Assembly: GCA_025531455.1 (NCBI GenBank)
Contig: JAMYHL010000073.1
Location: 124,001-188,000, forward strand
Direction of reading: 5' to 3'
From: Apiotrichum sp. Y4204
Taxonomy: Eukaryota > Basidiomycota > Tremellomycetes > Trichosporonales > Trichosporonaceae
Length of the DNA: 64,000 bases
The translations under genes and the position numbers were made by a program. A model generated the notes under the pieces. The model was not told the DNA's origin. It made no database searches and saw only the letters and a program-made list of their open reading frames with translations. This document shows positions 56,483 to 64,000 of the stretch, one piece after another (position 1 is the first letter of the stretch; the number at the start of each line of letters is the position of its first letter).

Positions 56483-57664
56483 ATGGCGCTTCTTACGGAG
56501 GAGGAGCGCGAGATTGACCCGTATGATGCCCTGGGCATCGAGTCTTCGGCAACGGAGAAGGAGGTCAAAAGGGCGTATAGGAAAAAGGCATTGACATGCC
56601 ATCCAGACAAGGTACGTGAACATCTTCTTCCTGCCGTACTGCCACACCGTGCTGACCGACAGCACCCTGGGCCGGAGGCGGCCGCAATTTTCCACATTAT
56701 ATCGCTCTCTCTCGCGATCCTCACCGACCCCGCGAAGCGCAACTTCATCGACACGAAGTTGCAGCAGAGCCGGGCCGCGGCGGCTCGCCGTGCCGAGATG
56801 GACGCGAAGCGAAAAGCGGGCGTGGAGGACCTCATGCGGAGAGAAGAGGAAGCAAAACGCGCTCGTACCGAGGCCGTCAAACACCGAAGAGCAGCAGCCG
56901 ACGAGGAAGCCGTTCGTGATGCCGGTCGAAGGATGGTCGAGGAAGCGCGCTTGCGTGCCACAGCTGCGGCGGCTGCCAAACAAACACCGGAACCTCAAGG
57001 GCGAGAGAACGCTCCAGCAAAGCCAAAACCGCCGCCTATCGGTCCCTTAGATCTCACTCTCACCATTCAGCTCTCCCCGAATACGTCGCTTGGAACCGAA
57101 GAAGCGCTCGCGTCCACTCTCGCACGCTATGGTGCCGTGTCCGACATTGTTATCCTTCCCGCCAAGATGAAGGAAGGTCAGAAGAATCGGGGACCGCGCG
57201 CCGTCGTTGAGTTTGCCCCAGGGAATTGGGGTGGATGCTGGGCATGCCTTCGCGACAATTCCCGTGATCACGCTGAGCGAGGAGTCCCAATTGAGAAGGG
57301 CGCGAAGGCTAAGTGGGCGCAGGGGGAGCCTGAGTGGCTTGCGTGGGCGGAAAAGTATGCTTCCCCGTCTGAGCAACCCCCAACCAGTGCAGCTCCAGCC
57401 GCACCATCCGGCCCGCCTGCGTCCACTCCGCCGTCCGTGGCCTCTGCCAAGAGTCGTCCGGCTTCTGCGTCAAACCCGTTCGCGTCCTGTAATTTGTCGT
57501 CCGCGCCATCGTTTTTCTCTGTGCCTGACTTTGGCTCCAAGTCATCTGAAGAAACAGCTCTTAAGTCGGCATTCGAAAGCGCAACTCTCCTTCGGATGCG
57601 CCAAAAGGAAAGGGAACGGTTAGAAGAACAGATAAGGAGGCAAGAGGAGGAGGAAGCAGCATAG
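56483..57664 (+). CDS. DNAJC17: J-domain and RRM protein, DNAJC17/Cwf23 type
   Basis: Spliceosome-associated J-protein (human DNAJC17, fission yeast Cwf23). Two exons, 56483-56611 and 56663-57664, 376 aa. The intron of 51 nt (GTACGT, TGACCGACAG) is a multiple of three without stop codons. The start at 56483 (MALLTEEEREIDPYDALG) fits the family; the frame is open further upstream but shows no homology there. J domain at residues 11-75 with HPD at 40-42, and the intron falls just after HPDK. Then comes a long Glu/Arg/Ala coiled coil (about 85-165). An RRM follows (about 185-240: LDLTLTIQL, YGAVSDIVIL, RGPRAVVEFA). A Ser/Pro linker and a final Arg/Glu helix end the protein. This domain order is that of DNAJC17. 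Confidence 0.9.
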   Translation: MALLTEEEREIDPYDALGIESSATEKEVKRAYRKKALTCHPDKVREHLLPAVLPHRADRQHPGPEAAAIFHIISLSLAILTDPAKRNFIDTKLQQSRAAAARRAEMDAKRKAGVEDLMRREEEAKRARTEAVKHRRAAADEEAVRDAGRRMVEEARLRATAAAAAKQTPEPQGRENAPAKPKPPPIGPLDLTLTIQLSPNTSLGTEEALASTLARYGAVSDIVILPAKMKEGQKNRGPRAVVEFAPGNWGGCWACLRDNSRDHAERGVPIEKGAKAKWAQGEPEWLAWAEKYASPSEQPPTSAAPAAPSGPPASTPPSVASAKSRPASASNPFASCNLSSAPSFFSVPDFGSKSSEETALKSAFESATLLRMRQKERERLEEQIRRQEEEEAA

Positions 57665-57943
57665 AATGTTGTATCGTTATGTAAAGTGAGCTTGTTCATT
57701 GCTCTCCTTTGGCACTCGGAGTATGCTTCATTTCTTCACGCGGATTAATCGTGGTTCAAGGATCCGCTGCTACACTGTCCATTAGACGTGGTCCCAATGC
57801 ACGTTAACATTGTACAAATACAGTACATAATAACAGACTCGGTCTTCGCTTTCCGCACCCTGGATGCCTTCCTCCCAAAATCTCGCGAGTCCAGTATGCA
57901 GACAGGGAAGTGCGACGACTCAGACTCTCCACTCGTGTATCGA

Positions 57944-58867
57944 CTATAGGAACCTTACGCCATCACCTTCACCATCTCTAAGAACCTGTGCTTTCCCACG
58001 TCTGACCAGCGTATCAAGGGCACGGCGAAGAAGAGCATCGGGCAAACTCCGGAACTCTGAATGTCAGAAATGTACCCCGCGAACGAGTTCCGTCACACCT
58101 GTTGTATGGCTCAAATCGCCATCGGTAATCTCGTAAAAGGTCATGATCGTTCCCACTAGCCCGTTGTCTGATACCTAATGGTTAACGTGTGTTCATGGTG
58201 TCCGATATCACCAGTTGGTGACTCACCCAGTCATAGATGATTTGGCCCCACTCGTCAGGTTTCCGCCAGTATAACAGATAGCTCGTATTCTGTTTCGGTG
58301 GGTCAGGTGACGCCGTCCCTGCGAAGTTAGCTTGATGTGCTAGACTATGACTCCGAACAACGAGCGGCTTTGTGAAGACAGACGCAACGCACCTTCATGC
58401 ACCATATGTCCCATAACCTCCTTGAGGGCTGGCGGAAGAAGCCGTCCTGACATTAGTAAAGCAATAGGGGGATAAATAACAATGGGCTGCCGCTCGCAGT
58501 CCTCATTACCGCCCACATGGTTCAGACAAAGGAGGTCAGCCACCTGTACTCACGGCCAATTGCCTTGTTACAAAACACTTCTCCCGCATCGTTACTGTCG
58601 GTATTGACAGTAAACACACGTTCATTTCGCGCCCAGGTGAGAATAAGTTCTGACCAGAGTTTGAGCTGATGTGCATGGGTTGTCGGATTCGGCTGAAGCC
58701 TTATCATTAGTCCACAAATCCAGGTCGAGAAGCCGGGTTGAAGACCAGAGAAGATCCTAAGCCAACGCTCTTACTCACGTGAAGAATGGAGGAAACGACC
58801 ATATTGCGGGAAAAACAAACCCACTCGGCGACGTTGTCGGTTTCAACACCGTCTTGGGTGTAGACAT
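57944..58867 (-). CDS. VPS25: ESCRT-II complex subunit Vps25
   Basis: Vps25 has two winged-helix domains and joins Vps22/Vps36 and Vps20 in sorting ubiquitinated membrane proteins into multivesicular endosomes. Six exons: 58867-58779, 58699-58554, 58446-58393, 58318-58227, 58174-58099, 58056-57944; introns 42-79 nt; 189 aa against 176 in human. The N-terminal WSFPPFF/TLQPN motif, by which Vps25 docks on Vps22 and Vps36, is split by intron 1. Next are QLKLWSELILTWAR, LPPALKEVMGHMVHEG, YLLYWRKPDEWGQIIYDWV, and FYEITDGD to LRRALDTLVRRGKAQVL, ending GVRFL. All match the family order. The first intron uses an AAG acceptor after a GACTAAT branch. The start has a GCCATG context. It converges on the DNAJC17-like gene (279 bp between stops). 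Confidence 0.95.
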
Positions 58868-59330
58868 GGCGATGGCGGACTGCGATTGGAGTGATGGAGT
58901 GAACGCAAGTTGGGAGAAAGCATTCGATGGTCAAAACAGCCGCGGTTTAGGCCCAATGCCTCTACACCTCATAGATGACGACACGTTCGGAGTATGCATG
59001 CATCTCCGTGGAGAAGGTCACTGGCCCGCAAACCCAACCGAACCCACACGCCTGTCGCGCCCTCGCGCTTCTGTCCGACACACGCGCACAAGTCAAACCC
59101 ACGTTATAAGTCACGAATTAACACCAACCACACCACCCATCTTTGCACCGAGAAACGTTCGGGGATCAGGTATTGAACGTTGCCCATACCCTCCCAACGG
59201 CAACAACTTAGTCTTTCAGAGCTTCGGGAGAGCTCCTGGATGAGACCTCAAAGTATACCCGATCGTCTGGCTTGTTCCCCTTTCATCGCTCTCGAGTCCG
59301 ATCCCTCGACAGGGCTCTGATTCTCGCGCC
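58868..59330. promoter_or_regulatory. Divergent promoter region of VPS25 and the C2H2 protein
   Basis: Interval of 463 bp between opposite start codons. No specific site is recognised. Confidence 0.55.
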
Positions 59331-60068
59331 ATGTCCCAAACCTTCTACTGTCGCTGGGACTTCTGCCCACGCATTTTCAACTCCGTCTCATCGCTGCGCG
59401 ACCACTTCGTAAACGACCACATTCCAACCGAGAGGGCGGTCTACGTGCCGGCGCATAAGCGCCGCCGTCGCGAGGACGGTGGGTGGGAAACGGTCGCCGA
59501 TATCTCGGACCTGTCCATTCCGGCCAATGTCTCGATCAACATGACCACCATTACCACATCTTCTTCGAACCGATCCTCGGACCCATCGTTCGCGGTCCCC
59601 TCTCTCCCTGCCTCATTCCAATACACACAGGAGCTAGGTCTGCCTGGCGCGCCGCTCGGCAGCACGGGCATCCTCGGGGATGAGGCGGTCGGTGTCGATT
59701 ATGATGCATTCCTGCGCTCCCCGTCGCCTGTTACTTCGTCCTTTCCCGTACAATCCACTCCGCTCTCTCAGGTGCCTCCTGATTCGCAGCAACCCACCAA
59801 CCCCGAGCTGGAAGACCCTTCAGCGTCTCAGCATCCATCGACCGATTCATCGGCCCAACACGTCTCTCCCGCACGAGGCGTCTTCGCGACCCAGGTGATA
59901 CCCCCGCCGTCGGGCACACCGTCGTCGCAACGAACTACAAGTACAGGCAACAACGGCTCTCCGGCCAACATACAAATAGCGTTCGGCTCGGCTGCATCTG
60001 GTGCCGCGGGCACACCGGCGAGGAGGATCTCTGCGAGTGGTTTTAGCTGGGGAATGAGCGAGAAGTAG
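59331..60068 (+). CDS. Small C2H2 zinc-finger protein with disordered tail
   Basis: Single exon, 245 aa, ATG at 59331. One C2H2 finger at the extreme N-terminus: C7-X4-C12-X12-H25-X4-H30, with the hydrophobic F16 and L22 expected of the fold. A basic KRRRRED stretch (about residues 44-50) follows as a possible nuclear signal. The remaining 190 residues are Ser/Thr/Pro-rich and look disordered. A lone finger would bind DNA weakly, so it may act with partners or bind RNA or protein. I do not recognise an orthologue. The long frame, the intact zinc ligands and the divergent promoter with VPS25 support it as a real gene. Confidence 0.75.
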   Translation: MSQTFYCRWDFCPRIFNSVSSLRDHFVNDHIPTERAVYVPAHKRRRREDGGWETVADISDLSIPANVSINMTTITTSSSNRSSDPSFAVPSLPASFQYTQELGLPGAPLGSTGILGDEAVGVDYDAFLRSPSPVTSSFPVQSTPLSQVPPDSQQPTNPELEDPSASQHPSTDSSAQHVSPARGVFATQVIPPPSGTPSSQRTTSTGNNGSPANIQIAFGSAASGAAGTPARRISASGFSWGMSEK

Positions 60069-60415
60069 AGACCGCCGCAAAATGACAGTATAGGTGTAGC
60101 TGTCCTGGTTGCTCGTAGATTAACCTTGCTTGGGTAAAAAGTGCCTTCCGCCTTCAAAAACGGCGACGCGACAAGGGCAACACTGTTCAGTTTAGTTCAC
60201 AGACATTCATAGCGCATATGTATAGTAGTATCATGGCACAGGTTCGCAGCGCTGGTGCGCACTGCTGAAAGCTGAGGGGCAGATGTTGATGATATTGATT
60301 CTCGGATAGTATTATCGGATCTGGGGGCCCGAGCGTTGGGCAGGTAGCTCGAAGATACAGTAGTCGGGTGCCATCGACGATCGACCAAGCCCCCACTGAA
60401 AACACGCTTTTCAAG
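60069..60415. other. Convergent 3' interval
   Basis: Holds the 3' UTRs of the C2H2 gene and the CaaX protein. No gene seen. Confidence 0.5.
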
Positions 60416-63235
60416 CTAGGCGATCACGCAGCTGTCCCTCTTTCCCGCCCCCTTGCCTTTGTCCTTCTTGCCAACGATAGACCGCTTGGTCTCCGAGGCC
60501 TGGCGAGTGGGGGTGATCGCGGGGCTGGGGGTCGAGGCGACATCTTTGTCGTCCTTGGGAGACTCGGGAGTCGCATTCGGGGTCTGGGGCAGGGGGTCTG
60601 ATGAAGATCCAGAGGTCCGTTCCGCGACCTGGCCGATAACTTCCTGCTGATCCTGCTGATGGGTAGTTGCTTCCTGTTCGATCTTGGACGGAGCTGAGGA
60701 TTCTTGAGGCTGAGCGGCAGATCCCTCTGGATCAGGGGTAGAGTCGTCTGTGCAAGAGGCGGGGGTACCGGGGACTGGAACGCTATCCGCGCCAGATCCA
60801 ACGCGGCCGGTGCGGAGCACGTCCGGTGCGTCTGCGCCAACAGTCTGAACAGAAGAGGGGGTATCGACAGTAGTGGTCTCTGGCGAGTGAGGCAGCCGTT
60901 CAGTCGGGCAGGAGTCCACCTCCGCGGGAGGCGCAGGGCCATCGGCAATGGACGCGACGTGTGGAGCGTCTTGAACAACGATGGCGTCCCGAGGGCCGCT
61001 TGAAGGCGTAGGTGGCAGCAAGGGAGTGGTTTCGTGGATAGACTCGACCCCCACATCAGGAGAGTTGTCGATAGCGGTTTGAGGAGCAGCTTCGTCAACG
61101 GAAACCTGAACGACTTCGACTACAGGAGGAATGTCATCGGCCATTCCAGCCTCTGTAGCCTCAACATTGACCGGGACGTTCTGCGGGCTTGCGGGCTTGA
61201 CAGGCGAGACTGGAGTGTTCGGAGACTCATCGTTAAGGTCAAAGTCGTTGGTGGGGCAGTCTTTCACAAAATCGGGCGTCGACTCCACGACTAGCGGGGG
61301 AGTGCTAGCCATGACGGGCGCAATCGCACCTTCGATACGTGAATCCACAATAGCGTTGCAGGTCGCTTCATCGACAACGCCCTGCCTCTCAGGAGGGATG
61401 TGGGCAGGCGATGGAACCGGAGTTGCTTCGACTTCCATAGAAGCTTTATCTCCGAGGGCGGGGGTCTCCTCCGTCATGGCCGTCATCTTCATTGAATCCT
61501 GGACAAGTCGGGCCGCGCTGTGTTGAGGACTCGAAGGGGTGGCGCTGTTATTGGTCGAGTTTGGCCCCGCTGGATTGTTGAGGACGATATCGTCGAGTTC
61601 TTCAATGTTCGTATCTTGCGTAGGAGGTAGAGTCAAGACAATCAAGTCTGCTTCACCCGTCCTCTTCACAGAAGACGCTGACTCGGTGGCAAGCGTGGCT
61701 TCAGTCGTATGTGACGCTGGGGCGCTATCGCCGGTCGTGTTGGCAACCGTTTCCTCGCCAGGGTTCTGCTGCTCTTGCCTCGCCTTCTCGCGTTTGCGGC
61801 GCTCACTGCGCTCACTTATCTGCTGCGCAAGGAGGTCACGCTCGCGGATCAGCGTGTCCAACTGGGCGTTATAGGAATTCATCTTGCCCCAGTACTCGAG
61901 CACCGCTTTCTCCGCATTGGTCAGGGGCGCCGGAGTGGGGTCAGACTGGCTGCTGACGCTACCGCTGGTGGATGACGCGGTCGTGCACGTTGATGAACGC
62001 GACATTGACGGAGAATGCGTCTTGTTACTCTTGATGTCATCCCCTTCGTCTTTCAGAACTTCGGATCTGTCGTCGGGCTTCTCCCAGCCGTTACTACGGA
62101 GCCACGCGCCAAATTCGTCCAGGATGACCATACGATGGCTCTTGCTGCGACTACTGGGTCCACGGTTTGCCAATAGCTTGAGAGCGAGCTCACCGCGAGA
62201 TCCGGGGCGGACGGTCGCGAGCCAGCGAAACAGATCTTGAGTCGTCGCAAATGTCGTGTCTTTCCAAGCACCGTAGTCGAGGCCGAGCCACTCACACACC
62301 GCATCTGGATCGGTGCTGAGCACCACATCGATTTTCTTGTACGATGTGAAGGGGCGCGTGCGGAGGATGACACACGGCATCTGAAGGCACACACCATGCA
62401 GGCCGGTAGCGCGGCGGACATAGTGCGAGAAGAGAAGGCCCATCATTCCGTACGACTGGGAAAAGGCCGCGAAGGGCACGGCCGTGGAGGGACAGAGTAT
62501 AAGATCAACCTGGTAGAAAGGCGCATGGTCCTGTGGAGCCGTGAGAGAGCTGGAGGACTCGGTCTGTGGAGAAGACGACGGTGGAGCGTTCGTAGCCTCG
62601 TCATGATCTCCCGTAGTTGGAGACCCTGGCGTCTTGATGGGAGTCGATGGGGGTGGGATCGTACCAGAGGACGTGTTGGAGACGGTTTCGTCGTTGTTGA
62701 TCGTCGCCCTCGTATGGACGGTGCTAGTCAAGGTCACACAGGACTCGTCTGTCGTACGCTGTCCGGAGATCGCTTCAGTGACTTCTGTGACTGCGACGAG
62801 TGAGGGTGATTCGGGAATTTCGACTGCGTCCCCGAGCTCGCAAGCATCAAGCACTCCGACGGGGACAGCGACGCTGAGCTCTTGACCCGAGCGCAACCAC
62901 CGGGTTCCGCCAAGCGCTGCAGCAAGTGCTGTGCACCAGCGGTCAACCTCCTCCTTGGGCGAATCGAGCGTGATGTCTGCTTTCAAAAGATCGATCCCCT
63001 CAGAAGCAGCGTCGCCCACGTCGCCCGCGGAACCGCCCTTTCCAGGTGCGATGCCGATGCCGTTCCAGCCGCAGACAAGGTCGAGGTCGCCGTGTGAACT
63101 CTTGCTGGCCAGATAGGGAACGGCGGCGATGGGATCCAGAACGTTTTTGAGGCGAGAGCGCACATATGAAGTGAGCGCCGTGTGCTCTGCACTCGTGAGA
63201 CGCGCGGCTGGGGTCTTGAACGTGTTACCACCCAT
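60416..63235 (-). CDS. Nucleotidyltransferase-like protein with long disordered tail and C-terminal CaaX box
   Basis: Single exon, 939 aa, ATG at 63235. The N-terminal third resembles a DNA polymerase beta-type nucleotidyltransferase fold. GDLDLV (residues 49-54) has the two metal-binding Asp residues in a DxD arrangement. QVDLILC (242-248) fits the strand with the third Asp, and a WLGLDYGAW to LFRWLATV helical part (315-342) follows. A disordered Ser/Thr/Pro insert of about 100 residues (about 140-235) separates the two halves of the fold. A Lys/Arg/Glu coiled coil (about 470-510) comes next, then a long acidic, Pro/Thr/Val-rich disordered tail. The last residues are basic (KKDKGKGAGKRDS) and end in CVIA, a farnesylation-type CaaX sequence. 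The GG/GS motif usual before the DxD is weak, so catalysis is unproven. Assignment to the fold is by motif only. Confidence 0.7.
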   Translation of the reverse strand: MGGNTFKTPAARLTSAEHTALTSYVRSRLKNVLDPIAAVPYLASKSSHGDLDLVCGWNGIGIAPGKGGSAGDVGDAASEGIDLLKADITLDSPKEEVDRWCTALAAALGGTRWLRSGQELSVAVPVGVLDACELGDAVEIPESPSLVAVTEVTEAISGQRTTDESCVTLTSTVHTRATINNDETVSNTSSGTIPPPSTPIKTPGSPTTGDHDEATNAPPSSSPQTESSSSLTAPQDHAPFYQVDLILCPSTAVPFAAFSQSYGMMGLLFSHYVRRATGLHGVCLQMPCVILRTRPFTSYKKIDVVLSTDPDAVCEWLGLDYGAWKDTTFATTQDLFRWLATVRPGSRGELALKLLANRGPSSRSKSHRMVILDEFGAWLRSNGWEKPDDRSEVLKDEGDDIKSNKTHSPSMSRSSTCTTASSTSGSVSSQSDPTPAPLTNAEKAVLEYWGKMNSYNAQLDTLIRERDLLAQQISERSERRKREKARQEQQNPGEETVANTTGDSAPASHTTEATLATESASSVKRTGEADLIVLTLPPTQDTNIEELDDIVLNNPAGPNSTNNSATPSSPQHSAARLVQDSMKMTAMTEETPALGDKASMEVEATPVPSPAHIPPERQGVVDEATCNAIVDSRIEGAIAPVMASTPPLVVESTPDFVKDCPTNDFDLNDESPNTPVSPVKPASPQNVPVNVEATEAGMADDIPPVVEVVQVSVDEAAPQTAIDNSPDVGVESIHETTPLLPPTPSSGPRDAIVVQDAPHVASIADGPAPPAEVDSCPTERLPHSPETTTVDTPSSVQTVGADAPDVLRTGRVGSGADSVPVPGTPASCTDDSTPDPEGSAAQPQESSAPSKIEQEATTHQQDQQEVIGQVAERTSGSSSDPLPQTPNATPESPKDDKDVASTPSPAITPTRQASETKRSIVGKKDKGKGAGKRDSCVIA

Positions 63236-64000
63236 GTGAAAGGTTACCTTGCAAGAAATGCGTATGAGATGGATGATAAAACAAGAGGTGAGAACAAAGG
63301 AGGGTCAGCCTATATAGCAAGAGATGGGGCGTGGGGAAGGAGTGGATAGGCGGTATCAGAATCGGGCTTGAGGGCGGAGCCTCCAATGTATTCCTTTTGA
63401 TCTCAGCGCCTCGCCGATGCAATATGTGTGTGTATGTGTGAGCCAGGTTAAGACAAAGAATGGAAGTCATTGTCAGATCAATGTCGTGCATCGGAGCGGG
63501 GGCGCCAATGCGGTTCTGCGATGCGTTTTGTTCATCTCCGAGCACGAATCCATAATGGCCTCCTGATCGTCCAGGCCTGAGAGCCGACTCAACGATGGTG
63601 AAGATTGATTTCTGTTTGCCACTGGCCCCTGCTGGGAAGCGACTCGGGATTCCGAATTCGAGTCAATCCGTTAACATCGAGGTTCCAACGACACAGCGTG
63701 GAAACGAGCCGCGAACATCATATTCCCACTCCGTGTTAGACCTGGGCCATGGAGAACCGTGCAATATTTCACTCATACGTACACGCGATGCATGCTCCAC
63801 CGCAAAGAACTAACGACAAGGGACAGGAGGTTTATGCTGGCGGACGGGCAGGGAAGCTGTGTGTGTTAGTGTGTCCATTCAGAGTTTCAGAGCAGATGCA
63901 GGCCATGTTGCCCATGGCCTGTCAGTCGTCACCCAAACACAATCTTCTATCTTTCCTTCGCCTCACTGCGGCTCTAACGATCCGATCCTCGCTCGCCTTT
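63236..64000. other. Right-edge intergenic stretch
   Basis: Upstream of the CaaX protein gene; the first 250 bases are pyrimidine-rich on the minus strand, as in a leader. No gene is recognised before the window ends. Confidence 0.5.

Overview
This 64-kb window comes from a nuclear chromosome of a basidiomycete fungus, most likely a Tremellomycete yeast (Cryptococcus/Trichosporonales side). The signs are many very short spliceosomal introns (35-80 nt, GTRNGY donors, CTRAY branch points, YAG acceptors), long Ser/Pro-rich disordered proteins, a Cir1-type GATA iron regulator (the Cryptococcus form, with one zinc finger), and a tRNA gene and a U6 snRNA gene lying singly among protein genes. There are no bacterial-type operons, and I saw no intact transposon and no CRISPR array. 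Species cannot be told from this window.

Layout, left to right. 1-309: first exons of a secreted protein running off the left edge (minus). 932-2684: mitochondrial hydroxyacid-oxoacid transhydrogenase (minus). 5531-7579 and 9420-13904: two large disordered nuclear-type proteins (minus), with a tRNA-Thr(AGU) gene between them. 15165-23437: a dense block with a PPIH-type cyclophilin (plus) convergent with the checkpoint protein MAD1 (minus), then deoxyhypusine synthase and PAN3 (plus). 26998-31680: BCK1-type MAPKKK (plus). 32085-32208: U6 snRNA (minus). 32666-35631: CIR1 (minus). 35632-44526: nearly 9 kb without a recognisable gene. 44527-48072: Zn2Cys6 transcription factor with eleven exons (minus). 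48073-54837: another long gene-free stretch. 54838-60066: BolA protein (minus), DNAJC17-like splicing J-protein (plus), ESCRT-II VPS25 (minus), small C2H2 protein (plus). 60416-63235: nucleotidyltransferase-like protein ending in a CaaX box (minus).

The genes are mostly unrelated single-copy housekeeping and regulatory genes, not a pathway cluster. Two themes recur. One is RNA processing: U6, cyclophilin H, DNAJC17 and PAN3. The other is iron: CIR1, and a BolA protein of the family that works with iron-sulfur clusters. Exon models were built by hand from splice signals, reading phase and family conservation. The models for the cyclophilin, MAD1, deoxyhypusine synthase, PAN3, BCK1, CIR1, BolA, DNAJC17, VPS25 and the transhydrogenase all close in frame.

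The most notable observations are a probable 3-nt micro-exon in the cyclophilin, a CaaX-tailed nucleotidyltransferase-like protein, an unresolved splice junction right before the zinc cluster of the Zn2Cys6 factor, and the contrast between huge upstream regions at regulators and tens to hundreds of bases between housekeeping genes.
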